Origin: Psychrobacter sp. TAE2020
Lineage (GTDB): Bacteria > Pseudomonadota > Gammaproteobacteria > Pseudomonadales > Moraxellaceae
Assembly: GCF_018919485.1 (NCBI RefSeq)
Contig: NZ_JAHLMU010000001.1
Coordinates: 1,051,373-1,115,372, forward strand
Length of the DNA: 64,000 nt
Direction of reading: 5' to 3'
Positions 1 through 9,567 of this stretch are shown piece by piece. A program made the translations under genes and the position numbers. The notes under the pieces are model-generated. The model saw nothing but the letters and a program-made list of their open reading frames with translations. It was not told where the DNA came from and searched no databases. How positions within the stretch are numbered: the first letter of the stretch is position 1; the number at the start of each line of letters is the position of its first letter.

Positions 1-1
1 G

Positions 2-415
2 TACCCTACTCAGCCCGTACCCAAAAAAGTTAAAAACTACTACACTAAAGTAGTCACTATGGACTTTATACGTGGACCAGTAAACGCGCTATCTGTTGCC
101 AAATGGAGTGCGACGCAAGTGGTTAGACGAGTTAAAGGCCCGATAAAATCACCTTATTATACATTTGATGATGTCAAAAACTGGGCAACCAATAACACTG
201 CTCTTGGCGCTGAAAACTTGATGTTAGCCTTACGTGCTCATGGTTTTGATAGCTGTCCTATGGGTGGCTTTGATGAGCCCGCGATGAAGGATCTGTTAAA
301 CTTGAGCGTTGACCATCATATCGTAATGATGATAGGTGCTGGTGAACGGGCAGATAATGGCATTTATCACTCACAATTTCGCTTCGATCAGCAGCAGTTT
401 ATTCACTACGTTTAA
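2..415 (+). CDS. Nitroreductase family protein, 3' part only (5' end outside window)
   Basis: The frame is open from the first bases of the window with no stop before the ATG at 59, so this is the C-terminal part of a longer gene and not a 118-residue protein. The stretch WATNNTALGAENLMLALRAH followed by a Gly-rich segment with DSCPMGGFDE is the FMN-site half of the nitroreductase fold, and GAGERADNGIYH near the C-terminus fits the same family. Members are cytosolic FMN enzymes that reduce nitro groups or quinones with NAD(P)H; the substrate here is unknown. Family assignment is from motif resemblance only. The gene ends 129 bp before gcvP and is probably transcribed separately. Confidence 0.75.
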   Translation, partial: YPTQPVPKKVKNYYTKVVTMDFIRGPVNALSVAKWSATQVVRRVKGPIKSPYYTFDDVKNWATNNTALGAENLMLALRAHGFDSCPMGGFDEPAMKDLLNLSVDHHIVMMIGAGERADNGIYHSQFRFDQQQFIHYV

Positions 416-544
416 CGCTTAAAGCTCAGCATTATTTTTAAGCTAATAGTTATCAGTTTTATAAGCTTTTTATCTATTTTCATTACTTTTTATCTATTTT
501 TCTTATATGTATAGCTTGTATTGTAAAAGCTAACAAGGACTATT

Positions 545-3445
545 ATGACTACCTCTCGAACTCCTACCTTTGATACTTTTGAAGGTTTGTTTAATGAAGC
601 AGAATTTGTCTATCGTCATTTAGGCTCTAATGACACTAAGCAAGCTGATTTGCTTAGTGCTATCGGTTATGACGACATGGCTACTTTTATCGATGATACG
701 GTGCCAGAAGCTGTGCGTTTGCATAAAGATTTAGATTTACCAGTAGCCATGAGTGAGCATGCTGCTCTTGCCAAATTACGCTTAATGGCAGACAAGATCA
801 CCGTTAATAAGAGCTATATTGGACAAGGCTATTCGCCCGTACGCATGCCAGCGGTTATTCAGCGCAACGTGTTAGAAAATCCAGGTTGGTACACGGCTTA
901 TACGCCTTACCAAGCAGAAATTGCCCAAGGTCGCCTAGAAGCTTTGCTTAACTTCCAACAAGTTTGTATCGATCTAACCGGTCTTGAGCTTGCTGGTGCC
1001 TCGTTACTTGATGAAGCAACCGCTGCTGCCGAAGCTATGGCAATGTCGAAACGCATGAGCAAAAGCAAATCTACGCAGTATTTCGTTGACGATCGTGTTT
1101 ATCCACAAACCTTGGACGTTATCCGCACTCGTGCTAAGTACTTCGGTTTTGAAGTGGTCGTAGGTGATTTTGAGCTGGCTAAATCTGGTGATTACTTCGG
1201 TGCTTTGTTCCAGTATGTTGGCCGTGAAGGTGATGTTAAAGATTTAACTGAGGTTATCAGCGCCGTCAAAGCTAACAAAACTTATACTTCAGTAGTTAGT
1301 GACATCATGAGCTTAGTATTGCTCAAGTCTCCTGCTGACATGGGTGCAGACGTGGCTCTAGGGAGTACTCAGCGTTTCGGTATCCCTATGGGTTACGGTG
1401 GTCCACACGCCGCTTATTTTGCTTTTTCTGATAAAGCCAAGCGCTCAGCACCTGGTCGTATCATTGGGGTATCAAAAGACGCCCAAGGCAATACTGCCCT
1501 ACGTATGGCGCTACAAACTCGTGAGCAACATATCCGTCGCGAAAAAGCCAACTCTAACATCTGTACTTCGCAAGTATTGCTAGCTAACTTAGCGGGTATG
1601 TATGCGGTCTATCATGGCCCAACTGGGGTTCAGCGTATTGCTACCCGTATCCATGCCTTTGCTACGGCTTTCGCTGAAGTGATCAAAACGGGTAATGGTG
1701 ATAACCAACTTAACGTAGTCCATGACCAATTCTTCGATACGGTATTGGTAGATTGTGGTTCAGAAAAACTCGCTACTCAAATCTTTGAAAATGCTGATAA
1801 CGTTGGCTATAACTTATGGCGTCTAGGCGATACTCAACTTTCGGTTTCTTTTAGTGAAATTAGCGATCAACAAGACTTTGCGGTACTAACCCAACTGTTC
1901 GTTAGCAAGTCACATGACTTACCTACCGCCGCTAGCGTTTCATTAGATAGCTCTCATTTACGTACTGATGATATCTTAAGCCATCCGGTATTTAACTCGC
2001 ATCATACTGAGCATGAAATGCTGCGTTACTTAAAGTCTTTAGAAGATAAAGATTTGGCGATGAACCGTAGTATGATCGCTTTGGGTAGCTGTACTATGAA
2101 GCTTAATGCTACTAGTGAGATGATCCCTATTACTTGGCCTGAGTTTGCTAATGTGCATCCGTTTGCCCCGCTTAGCCAAATGAATGGTTACATCGAGATG
2201 ATCGATAGCTTACAAGAGCAGCTCAAAGCCATCACCGGTTTTGATGATGTGTCTATGCAGCCAAACTCTGGTGCTTCTGGTGAGTATGCTGGTATCTTAG
2301 CTATTCGTCGCTATCATGAGTCACGTAACGAAGAAAATCGTGATGTCTGCCTAATACCACAGTCTGCGCATGGTACTAACCCTGCCACTGCGATTATGAT
2401 GGGCATGAAAGTTGTCGTCGTTAGTACTGATGATAATGGTAATATCGATATTGATGATTTGACTGCTAAGTGTGAAGAGCATAGTGCAAATCTTGGCGCT
2501 TTAATGATCACTTACCCATCCACTCATGGGGTGTTTGAGGAAGGCATTCGCAAGATTTGTGACCTTATTCATAATCATGGCGGTCAAGTCTATATGGATG
2601 GTGCCAATATGAATGCTCAGGTTGCGATCATGCAACCCGCTGATGTCGGCGCTGATGTTTTGCACATGAACTTGCACAAAACTTTCTGTATTCCGCATGG
2701 TGGTGGTGGTCCAGGTATGGGTCCTATCGGTATGCAAGCGCATTTGGCACCGTTTATGGCTGACCATACGCTTATTCCAGTACATAACGCTCAAAGAGGC
2801 AGCTCAGCAGTATCAGCCGCCCCTTATGGTTCAGCAAGTATCTTACCTATTTCATGGATGTATATTGCTATGATGGGCCGTGACGGTTTACTAAAAGCGA
2901 CTAACCTCGCCTTATTGAACGCCAACTATGTCGCTGACAAGCTCAAAGGCAGTTATCCTATTCTTTATACGGGTAAAAGCGGTCGCGTAGCTCACGAATG
3001 TATCATCGATATTCGTCCGTTAAAAGAAGCCACTGGTATCAGTGAAAGTGATATTGCTAAGCGCTTGATGGATTATGGTTTCCATGCGCCAACGATGAGC
3101 TTCCCAGTATCAGGTACCCTGATGATTGAGCCTACTGAGTCTGAATCAAAAGAAGAGTTAGATCGCTTTATTGATGCGCTAATTGCTATCCATGCTGAAG
3201 CTGAAAAAGTCAAATCTGGTGATGAGGGTTGGACCTTAGAAGACAATCCATTAGTTAACGCCCCGCATACTGCCGCTATGATTACTGATGGTGAGTGGTC
3301 ACATCCGTATAGCCGTGACGTCGCAGCCTTCCCATTAGCTTATGTACGCCAGCATAAATTCTGGCCAAGCGTAGCTCGTATTGATGACGCTTACGGCGAT
3401 AAAAACTTGATGTGTTCTTGCCCAGCTATCGAAAACTATATGTAG
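545..3445 (+). CDS. gcvP: Glycine dehydrogenase (decarboxylating), P protein
   Basis: This is the PLP-dependent P protein of the glycine cleavage system, which decarboxylates glycine and passes the aminomethyl group to the lipoyl arm of H protein. Its 966 residues match the usual single-chain length, with two homologous halves. The PLP lysine is K712 in LHKTFCIPHGGGGPGMGP, and the N-terminal half begins with the typical FxxRHxG-like segment (FVYRHLGSND). AAGGA lies a few bases before the ATG. No gcvT or gcvH is adjacent, so the operon is split in this organism or lies elsewhere. The upstream gap shows no glycine riboswitch. A strong terminator follows. Confidence 0.97.
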   Translation: MTTSRTPTFDTFEGLFNEAEFVYRHLGSNDTKQADLLSAIGYDDMATFIDDTVPEAVRLHKDLDLPVAMSEHAALAKLRLMADKITVNKSYIGQGYSPVRMPAVIQRNVLENPGWYTAYTPYQAEIAQGRLEALLNFQQVCIDLTGLELAGASLLDEATAAAEAMAMSKRMSKSKSTQYFVDDRVYPQTLDVIRTRAKYFGFEVVVGDFELAKSGDYFGALFQYVGREGDVKDLTEVISAVKANKTYTSVVSDIMSLVLLKSPADMGADVALGSTQRFGIPMGYGGPHAAYFAFSDKAKRSAPGRIIGVSKDAQGNTALRMALQTREQHIRREKANSNICTSQVLLANLAGMYAVYHGPTGVQRIATRIHAFATAFAEVIKTGNGDNQLNVVHDQFFDTVLVDCGSEKLATQIFENADNVGYNLWRLGDTQLSVSFSEISDQQDFAVLTQLFVSKSHDLPTAASVSLDSSHLRTDDILSHPVFNSHHTEHEMLRYLKSLEDKDLAMNRSMIALGSCTMKLNATSEMIPITWPEFANVHPFAPLSQMNGYIEMIDSLQEQLKAITGFDDVSMQPNSGASGEYAGILAIRRYHESRNEENRDVCLIPQSAHGTNPATAIMMGMKVVVVSTDDNGNIDIDDLTAKCEEHSANLGALMITYPSTHGVFEEGIRKICDLIHNHGGQVYMDGANMNAQVAIMQPADVGADVLHMNLHKTFCIPHGGGGPGMGPIGMQAHLAPFMADHTLIPVHNAQRGSSAVSAAPYGSASILPISWMYIAMMGRDGLLKATNLALLNANYVADKLKGSYPILYTGKSGRVAHECIIDIRPLKEATGISESDIAKRLMDYGFHAPTMSFPVSGTLMIEPTESESKEELDRFIDALIAIHAEAEKVKSGDEGWTLEDNPLVNAPHTAAMITDGEWSHPYSRDVAAFPLAYVRQHKFWPSVARIDDAYGDKNLMCSCPAIENYM

Positions 3446-3490
3446 GCTAACAGCATAGATGATGACGATCATCGTCTATAAGTATTAGCA

Positions 3491-3530
3491 AAAACCTCCA
3501 AGTCAGCAGCTGACTTGGAGGTTTTATTTT
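3491..3530 (+). terminator. Rho-independent terminator after gcvP
   Basis: A perfect 16-bp stem (AAAACCTCCAAGTCAG pairing with CTGACTTGGAGGTTTT) with a CAG loop is followed by TATTTT. Because the left arm begins with A's, the element could also work in the other direction. Confidence 0.9.
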
Positions 3531-3589
3531 GTTTATTAATCTACCTATATAGCGTTATAATCGATTAATCACTATTTGTGGATATTACT

Positions 3590-4264
3590 ATGAGTCAAAA
3601 AAACCGCGTCATTCTTATTCATGGCCTGCATCAAGCCCCTTTTATTATGCGTCCCTTAGCTAAGCGCTTACAAGCTCAAGGTTTTGATACCCATCAATAC
3701 GGCTATCGTAGTATGCGTGATAGTATTGCTCTAAACAGCCAGCGCTTAAATGCTTGGCTGGAAACCAATCATGACCCAAAACAACCGTTAGATTTAGTAG
3801 GTCATAGCTTAGGCGGCTTAATTATTCGTGATTTTGTCAGTTATTATCCGCATTGGCAGATTGGCCAGTGCGTGACATTAGGGACACCACATCTTGGCAG
3901 CATCTGTGCTGATTATATTTGGGGTCTGGCTCCTGCTATCGTGGGCAAATCTTATTTGGACGCCTTGGATGGGACGGTTGCGCCTTTACCTGACAATATC
4001 AGTTTAGGAGTGATTGCTGGTGACAAACCACAAGGTTTAGGCCAGCTATTTTTGCAGTATCATAACCGTAAACTACAGAAACAAAATCACCCACTATTGA
4101 ATAACTATCGTGCTCATGATGGCACAGTATATGTTGCAGAAACTAAGTTGATTACCGCTGCCGATCACTTAATTATGCCAGTGTCGCATACTGGCATGCT
4201 AGTCAATAGCGACGTTGCGCAGCAAACCAGCTATTTTTTAAAAAACGGCCAGTTTAAACGCTAA
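3590..4264 (+). CDS. Alpha/beta hydrolase, PGAP1/lipase-like
   Basis: A 224-residue cytosolic alpha/beta hydrolase. The N-terminus VILIHGLHQAP is the oxyanion-hole HG motif, and the nucleophile is S73 in LVGHSLGGLI (GxSxG). The C-terminal VSHTGMLVNSD supplies the likely catalytic histidine. The GTPHLGS segment after the nucleophile is common in triacylglycerol-lipase and PGAP1-like hydrolases. The reading frame also opens at a GTG (3578), but the ATG at 3590 fits the fold start better; neither has a clear ribosome site. It is convergent with rnd. The substrate cannot be told from sequence. Confidence 0.85.
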   Translation: MSQKNRVILIHGLHQAPFIMRPLAKRLQAQGFDTHQYGYRSMRDSIALNSQRLNAWLETNHDPKQPLDLVGHSLGGLIIRDFVSYYPHWQIGQCVTLGTPHLGSICADYIWGLAPAIVGKSYLDALDGTVAPLPDNISLGVIAGDKPQGLGQLFLQYHNRKLQKQNHPLLNNYRAHDGTVYVAETKLITAADHLIMPVSHTGMLVNSDVAQQTSYFLKNGQFKR

Positions 4265-4296
4265 TCAAAGCTCAGCTAACGCTTAATTAATTCTAG

Positions 4297-5574
4297 TTAG
4301 CCTTTGACACCCATGCCTTGTTTTAATTCGGCTTTATGGGTTTCGATCACTGGAATTAGAGTTTGAGTCACCCACTGGTTACGCCAGCCTTGCAAGCCTT
4401 GAGGTAACTCTACCCAATCTTTACTATAAGCGATAACTTCATATAACTGACTGAGCCATTTCTTACGTATTAGTACATTTTCTGGTACACCAATTTGCTC
4501 AGCACGCTCAGCAATAGCATCTTGTACTGCTTTAGAGAGTATTTTATTTTTAGAGCGATAAGGCGCTGGCAAACAAGCGGGATGTTCAACGGCGGATAGC
4601 CCTTTGGCATCAGTAATTATTTTGAGTAACTCCTCACCGTATAAACGCAGCATACTACGATGAATAGTAGTTTTGTGGGCCAATTCGCGCAGGTTAGAAG
4701 GATTCTCGGTAATTATCTCGCGTACAGCTTGTTTTTTAATCACAAAAGTACGGGGCTGGTTGGTGGAGCGTGCTAGCTCTTCACGCCATATGGCTACTGC
4801 TTGCAAGACGGCCATTTGCTGAGAGTTATAACGATAATCCGCCATAGTTAAATACATCTCATCATCTGCTACATGTTGAGCAGCATAAAGCTCAGCGGCA
4901 TACAACTGACAGTCAGCCCAAACATAATCGTACAGTCCTTGAGACTTCAGGGCGTATTCGATGCTCAAATAAAGCGCTGGTAAAAAACGCACATCATCGA
5001 TAGCGTACTGCTCTTGCTCATCAGATAATGGCCGACGCAACCAATCGGATTGGCTTTGCTCTTTATCAATATGCATATCGAGCTGGTCATCAAGCGCTTG
5101 CTGATAGCCCATTTGTAGTTGCCCAGTAAGATAGGACAAAGCGATTTGAGTATCAAAAATATTGGTTAATGGTGGGCAGTCAGATAGTAAATAGAAGATG
5201 CCTAAATCCTCTCCGCAGGCATGCCAAATAGCAATATCTACTTCGCTTACCGCTTGCCAAAACTCACCCAATTGTAGCTGCGGGGCATCCAATAAATAAA
5301 TATGGTTACCAGTATTAAGCTGCACTAACGCTAAGCGTGGATAATAAGTATCGCGCTTGATAAATTCAGTATCTAGCGCTACTCGCCCGCAACCTTCTAA
5401 AGCATTGATAACTTCAGCCAGCTGCGACTGCTCACGAATCCAGGTGACTGCCACTTCATCGGCAATATCTAACAAAGCATCAATATCCGGCTCAACGACA
5501 GAAGGGACTAACGTAGGGTTTTCAGTAATAGCAGAAGGGTCTTGAGGGTTTACGGTGGCTAGAGGGGTTGACAC
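4297..5574 (-). CDS. rnd: Ribonuclease D
   Basis: A 3'-5' exoribonuclease of the DEDDy class, involved in tRNA 3'-end maturation. The exonuclease motifs are D68/E70 in VALDTEF, D123 in WHACGEDLGIF, and Y190/D194 in YAIDDVRFLPALY. An HRDC-type domain follows (VLQAVAIWREELARSTNQPR). At 425 residues it is longer than the E. coli enzyme because of an acidic N-terminal extension of about 45 residues. The start is a GTG without a clear Shine-Dalgarno, and no ATG occurs before the first catalytic motif, so an internal GTG start cannot be excluded. A palindromic repeat element lies 57 bp upstream. Confidence 0.93.
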   Translation of the reverse strand: MSTPLATVNPQDPSAITENPTLVPSVVEPDIDALLDIADEVAVTWIREQSQLAEVINALEGCGRVALDTEFIKRDTYYPRLALVQLNTGNHIYLLDAPQLQLGEFWQAVSEVDIAIWHACGEDLGIFYLLSDCPPLTNIFDTQIALSYLTGQLQMGYQQALDDQLDMHIDKEQSQSDWLRRPLSDEQEQYAIDDVRFLPALYLSIEYALKSQGLYDYVWADCQLYAAELYAAQHVADDEMYLTMADYRYNSQQMAVLQAVAIWREELARSTNQPRTFVIKKQAVREIITENPSNLRELAHKTTIHRSMLRLYGEELLKIITDAKGLSAVEHPACLPAPYRSKNKILSKAVQDAIAERAEQIGVPENVLIRKKWLSQLYEVIAYSKDWVELPQGLQGWRNQWVTQTLIPVIETHKAELKQGMGVKG

Positions 5575-5630
5575 GGGCAGATACCTGCTTAGATAAGAGA
5601 GAATAGTGATTTTATTATAGCAATATTAGC

Positions 5631-5700
5631 GCCTGTTGAACATTCACAACTAGACATTGATGATTAGGCATCGCTAGTTGATTATGAATTGGCAACAGGC
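5631..5700. repeat. Palindromic intergenic repeat, complete copy A
   Basis: The left end GCCTGTTGAACATTCACAAC runs into CTAG, and an imperfect reverse complement (CTAGTTG... GGCAACAGGC) forms the right end, giving a 70-bp palindrome between rnd and recR. The same end sequence recurs elsewhere in this window (about 8.4, 9.2, 9.5, 15.7 and 33.7 kb). It resembles a REP or MITE-type element with no coding capacity; the class is inferred. Confidence 0.65.
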
Positions 5701-5764
5701 TGACTAACAAAGCGCTAACCATTACAGATATAAATAAAGTCTAGAATCGCTATTGATTGGCTTG

Positions 5765-6358
5765 CTACAAAAAGGAGCGGTTTTGTAGAGCTTGGCCTAA
5801 AGTCATGCTATCTAAATACTCAAGCTCACCGCCCATCGGCACCCCTTGCGCTAGACGAGTTACTTTATTGACATGGCGACTGACCGCTTCACTAATAAAG
5901 TGCGCCGTGGTCTGCCCTTCAACCGTAGTACCTGTGGCTAATATCAGCTCCTCGACAGGCTCTTGCTTGACCCGCCAAACTAGCTGATCAATATTTAGAT
6001 CATCAGCGCTGATACCATCAATAGGTGACAGATGACCACCTAATACAAAATAGCGACCGCGATAGCCAGCCGTTTGTTCAATAGCCATGACATCAGCAGC
6101 AGTCTCGACTACACATAATAGGTTGTCATCTCGCCTTGGATCTTGGCACAGCGGGCAGATAGGATCATCACTGAAACTATGGCAGCGCTGACACTCAATG
6201 ATATCTCGCATTGCCTCATCAAGCGCTTGTGCTAACGCCATCCCTTGCGGACGTTTTTTGGTCAATAAATGTAGCGCCATACGCTGAGCACTCTTTTGAC
6301 CCACACCAGGTAAAATTCGCAACTGCTTAACTAACTGATCAAATTTTGGGGTAAGCAA
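5765..6358 (-). CDS. recR: Recombination mediator RecR
   Basis: RecR acts with RecF/RecO to load RecA at ssDNA gaps. All family parts are present in 197 residues: a helix-hairpin-helix N-terminus ([20 protein letters not shown]), a zinc finger with C56, C59, C68 and C71 (CQRCHSF...CPLC), and a Toprim domain ([29 protein letters not shown]). The start is TTG with AAGGAAG five bases upstream. It lies downstream of ybaB in the common ybaB-recR order, but a long hairpin lies between them, so coupling may be attenuated. Confidence 0.97.
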   Translation of the reverse strand: MLTPKFDQLVKQLRILPGVGQKSAQRMALHLLTKKRPQGMALAQALDEAMRDIIECQRCHSFSDDPICPLCQDPRRDDNLLCVVETAADVMAIEQTAGYRGRYFVLGGHLSPIDGISADDLNIDQLVWRVKQEPVEELILATGTTVEGQTTAHFISEAVSRHVNKVTRLAQGVPMGGELEYLDSMTLGQALQNRSFL

Positions 6359-6429
6359 AGTATCTTCCTTTGTTTATCTTTACATTATTTGTCTTTAAAT
6401 AGAATCAATAAATTTCGTTTTGCAGCTAT

Positions 6430-6469
6430 AAAAATGGGGTCGTATCGTGTCGATAACAACCCCATTTTT
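6430..6469 (-). terminator. Terminator-like hairpin between ybaB and recR
   Basis: An 11-bp outer stem (AAAAATGGGGT with ACCCCATTTTT) encloses a second 5-bp hairpin (TATCG-TGT-CGATA). The A/T ends make it terminator-like on both strands. Since both neighbours read leftward, it could end or attenuate ybaB transcription before recR. Confidence 0.6.
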
Positions 6470-6543
6470 GACTTCAATAGTTAGTATTTGCAACCACTTA
6501 GCGGTCAAACCTTAACTCTAAGTTTAGCTTTAAATATTGTGCT

Positions 6544-6873
6544 TTAGAACATGCCTTGCATACCTGGTGGCAAGCCCATACCTGAAGTTGCGCCAGTCAT
6601 GGTTTGCTCATATAACTCATCAGCTTGACGAACCGCGTCATTGATAGCAGCAGCGATCAAGTCTTCGATCATATCTGGCTCATCTTCTAATAGACTAGGA
6701 TCAATAGTCAGACGCTTGACCACATGACGACCAGTCATAGTAACTTTTACTAGACCACTACCGGCTTCAGCATGTACTTCTTTATTAGCCAATTCTTTTT
6801 TGGCAGTTTCAACATTAGCTTCTACTTTTTTTTGCATAGTTTGTGCTTGTTGCATTAATGCTTGAATATTCAT
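6544..6873 (-). CDS. YbaB/EbfC family nucleoid-associated protein
   Basis: A 109-residue small DNA-binding protein. The pattern [22 protein letters not shown] (an N-terminal coiled-coil helix), then [21 protein letters not shown] and a Met/Gly-rich tail ([12 protein letters not shown]), is characteristic of the family, which dimerises and binds DNA as a nucleoid-associated protein. It lies upstream of recR as in most proteobacteria; dnaX, the usual third partner, is not in the 197 bp before metZ. Confidence 0.95.
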   Translation of the reverse strand: MNIQALMQQAQTMQKKVEANVETAKKELANKEVHAEAGSGLVKVTMTGRHVVKRLTIDPSLLEDEPDMIEDLIAAAINDAVRQADELYEQTMTGATSGMGLPPGMQGMF

Positions 6874-7071
6874 AACAGCCTCTTAATTGATGATAATTAG
6901 ATAATAATTAAATAACATTTAGATAATAAGAAATTTTTATTGGTTTGGGGCACTGGTTCAACAGAGCTGATATGGTGATTAACTTTAGCCTTTTAAAGCT
7001 TAACTCGGCTTTATTGTACTCTCGACCACAGCATTGACAGCAATTATCTGATAGCAACTGTAAGGTAATCT

Positions 7072-8337
7072 TTATAAACTGTCTAAACCGCGCGCCAAAT
7101 CTTTGATGATATCTTCAACATCTTCTAGCCCTACTGACAGACGAATCAAGCCATCTTTTACCCCAGCTTCAGCACGAGCTTCAGCAGTCAAACGAAAGTG
7201 GGTAGTAGTCGCTGGGTGGGTAATGGTGGTTTTGGTATCGCCCAAGTTATTAGTAATAGATATCATATTAGTCGAGTCAATAACGTGCCAAGCGGCCGCT
7301 TTGGGATCAAGACTAGCAGTGGCAGTAACTTCAAAGCCCATAATAGCGCCAAAACCATCCTTCATATGATGCTGGCGTTTGGCCAATTCATGCGCTGGAT
7401 GGCTGGGTAATCCTGAGAAATGTACGGTAGTCACCTTAGGATGACTATCTAAGAACTGCGCCACTTGATTGGCATTGCTACAATGAGCTTGCATACGTAA
7501 CTTTAAGGTCTCAAGGCCCTTAGTAAATACCCATGCATTAAATGGGCTCATACTGATACCCCCTGAGCGTACTACAGTAAAAGCTTCTTGCATCAAGGCA
7601 TCACTGCCCACTAGTGCACCGCCAAGGACTCGGCCTTGACCATCGAGATATTTAGTAGCCGAATGAATAACCACATCCGCCCCTAAATCTAAGGGGCGCT
7701 GAATAGCTGGGGAACCAAAGCAGTTATCGACAACTAATAAGATGTCATTAGCTGTGCACAGCTCACTCAAAAAGCCAATATCACAGATTTGTGCTAACGG
7801 ATTACTAGGACTCTCACAATAGATAAGCTTAGTATTAGGCTGTACAGCATTTGCCCATGCCTCATTATCAAAGCAGTCAACGTAACTGACTTCAACGCCA
7901 AACTTAGCCATATAGTTATTAAACAAACCAATCGATGAGCCAAACAGTTGATTAGCAGCCAATAAGTGGTCTCCGGCTTTTAGATAAGCCATACACATAG
8001 TCAAAATGGCACCCATACCAGAAGCTGTAGCCACCGCACGTTCGCCATTCTCTAAAGCGGCCAATCGACGCTCAAAGGTACGTACACTAGGGTTAGTATG
8101 ACGTGAGTAAACGTTACCAGTCTTAGTACCATCAAAATGCCCTGCTGCGTCATCCGCTGAGCTATAGACATATGAGCTAGTAGTAAAGATCGCCTCAGAA
8201 TGTTCGCCTTCGTCAGTACGATGCTGTCCTGCACGTACGGCGATGGTTTGCATCCCATAATCTAGGCTTAGATCTAAAGCATCAGAGCGCCAGTTTGGAT
8301 CTAAATTGCTATCTTCTTGCACTTGCGACTTACTCAT
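7072..8337 (-). CDS. metZ: O-succinylhomoserine sulfhydrylase
   Basis: A PLP enzyme of the Cys/Met-metabolism family that makes homocysteine from O-succinylhomoserine and sulfide. The PLP lysine lies in HSATKYLDGQGRVLGGALVG; the GQGRVLGG extension is typical of MetZ rather than MetB or MetC. The ring-stacking region is ATASGMGAILT. The frame also opens at GTG 8385, but those codons fall inside an intergenic repeat, so the ATG at 8337 (421 residues) is preferred. Metabolically this fits direct sulfhydrylation; no other met gene is adjacent. No SAM riboswitch is visible upstream. Confidence 0.92.
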   Translation of the reverse strand: MSKSQVQEDSNLDPNWRSDALDLSLDYGMQTIAVRAGQHRTDEGEHSEAIFTTSSYVYSSADDAAGHFDGTKTGNVYSRHTNPSVRTFERRLAALENGERAVATASGMGAILTMCMAYLKAGDHLLAANQLFGSSIGLFNNYMAKFGVEVSYVDCFDNEAWANAVQPNTKLIYCESPSNPLAQICDIGFLSELCTANDILLVVDNCFGSPAIQRPLDLGADVVIHSATKYLDGQGRVLGGALVGSDALMQEAFTVVRSGGISMSPFNAWVFTKGLETLKLRMQAHCSNANQVAQFLDSHPKVTTVHFSGLPSHPAHELAKRQHHMKDGFGAIMGFEVTATASLDPKAAAWHVIDSTNMISITNNLGDTKTTITHPATTTHFRLTAEARAEAGVKDGLIRLSVGLEDVEDIIKDLARGLDSL

Positions 8338-8364
8338 AAATAATCCATTACTGTTAATTTTGAC

Positions 8365-8423
8365 TAGGGCCTGTCGAATACTCACAACTAGATACTACTG
8401 TGGTCGGTTGTTCAACACGCTCT
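8365..8423. repeat. Palindromic intergenic repeat, complete copy B
   Basis: The left end AGGGCCTGTCGAATACTCAC runs into AACTAGA; the right end GTCGGTTGTTCAACACGCTCT is its approximate reverse complement. It is the same family as 5631-5700 and lies immediately upstream of metZ, so it probably forms part of that gene's leader. Confidence 0.6.
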
Positions 8424-8511
8424 ACATTAATAATATTTTTATTTTTCGCCCATAAATAACTCAGGGAATTAAAGGCTGTTTCATCATATCATGTCGCTAT
8501 TTATCAATCAT

Positions 8512-9144
8512 CTATAAACCTTCAGAATATTGGTAGTCTACTTGATACCTGTGAATTTCAGGCATCAAAAATACTGCTGGACCTTGGCATTGTAGAGCTT
8601 TGTTAGCGGGTGAATGACTATTGCTGTTTGAACCACTATCAGCTTCTAATGCGCACTCTATTTTGAATAAATGATCTTCTTGGTTATACATTGTACTGGC
8701 AAAGCGCTTGGTCGCCAAGTCCTTAGGGGTAGGGTTATAAAACTTATCCCAAGTATTACCAGCCTGTTTATGAGTCAATTTAGTGGCAACATAGATCAAA
8801 GCCCAATCACACCTCCCTTTCATAATCGCATCTCGAAAAAAACGTGCTCGATATTGATTGGCGTTTTTTTCCAGCTCAATATTTAGGGTTTCGCTAAGCT
8901 GATATACATGCGAAATATCAACGTAGTTGCCACAATATTTGTTGGTAGATTCAAAGCGCGCTGTCATCTGTAGATCTAACCCTTGGTCTGAAGGTAGATA
9001 TCCATAAATAATGATTTCGTCAGTAGGATTGGGATTAACGGGAGGCACTTCTGTTTTTAGGCTGCATGCCGGTAGCAGCCCTAGCGCAAGAGCAGCTGAA
9101 CATACCTTAAGTGACAATAACCCTTTGCCTAGTTGATGAGCCAT
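8512..9144 (-). CDS. Putative lipoprotein of unknown function
   Basis: I do not recognise the family. The 210-residue product begins with a type II signal peptide (GLLSLKVCSAALALGLLPAC, lipobox LPAC), so it should be lipid-anchored. The mature part starts with a Pro/Asn-rich linker and carries several Cys residues that could form disulfides in the periplasm. No membrane segment follows. The ATG at 9144 is chosen over an upstream start because GAGGAAA precedes it closely and it places the signal peptide correctly. It is flanked on both sides by the intergenic repeat. Confidence 0.7.
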   Translation of the reverse strand: MAHQLGKGLLSLKVCSAALALGLLPACSLKTEVPPVNPNPTDEIIIYGYLPSDQGLDLQMTARFESTNKYCGNYVDISHVYQLSETLNIELEKNANQYRARFFRDAIMKGRCDWALIYVATKLTHKQAGNTWDKFYNPTPKDLATKRFASTMYNQEDHLFKIECALEADSGSNSNSHSPANKALQCQGPAVFLMPEIHRYQVDYQYSEGL

Positions 9145-9244
9145 AGTTTCCTCATTTTTCAGTCGTTCTTCCCTATAGATTATAAGCAGCACATAAGCGA
9201 TTTTTCTAACTTAGCCTTGCTATCTAAAATGCAGCTATAGTGCT

Positions 9245-9281
9245 AGGGCGTGTTGAACATTCGACCATAGCACTGACAGAG
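9245..9281. repeat. Intergenic repeat end, partial copy
   Basis: AGGGCGTGTTGAACATTCG continues into ACCATAGCACTGACAG. The second part also recurs at 7024-7044 (CGACCACAGCATTGACAGC), upstream of ybaB, so the element family has a longer variant. Confidence 0.55.
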
Positions 9282-9507
9282 ACTATTTCTACTGATCTAT
9301 TGATTGACGAACTGAGTTGCTAAGTGCGCTGTTAAACTAACAACTGTAAATTAGCTTAGAGCTGAAACTGATAGTTACTACTAGTAAAATTAACGTATTT
9401 ATAATAGGCAGATGTTGCTACAACTGCTAAGCTTGCCAGCGCTGACATTTACCCTACCAGCAGTGTTATTATAACCCTTATAACTCTAATAAAAAATGGC
9501 ACAAACA

Positions 9508-9546
9508 CTAGGGCGTATTGAACACTCACTAATAAATACTGCTGAC
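9508..9546. repeat. Intergenic repeat end, partial copy
   Basis: CTAGGGCGTATTGAACACTC runs into ACTAATAAATACTGCTGAC just upstream of the phospholipase-D-like gene, in the same orientation as the copy at 9245. Confidence 0.55.
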
Positions 9547-9567
9547 GCTATTTGAGGTAAACCTACT

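Larger units (their letters stand above)
9145..9567. other. Intergenic region with two partial repeat copies
   Basis: This 423-bp divergent region holds promoters for the two flanking lipoprotein genes. Two copies of the repeat end lie in direct orientation 265 bp apart (from 9245 and from 9510). No reading frame of interest is visible. Confidence 0.5.

Noticed and set aside
416..544. Glycine riboswitch upstream of gcvP
   Set aside because: The gap is short, AT-rich and has no conserved tandem aptamer core; only a direct repeat of TTTTTATCTATTTT was seen.
2501..2794. Long open frame antisense to gcvP
   Set aside because: It mirrors conserved codons of gcvP and has no ribosome site or family resemblance.
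8338..8385. Extended GTG start for metZ
   Set aside because: The extra codons fall inside an intergenic repeat element and add no conserved residues.
8338..8511. SAM riboswitch upstream of metZ
   Set aside because: The region is occupied by the palindromic repeat and shows none of the conserved SAM aptamer helices.
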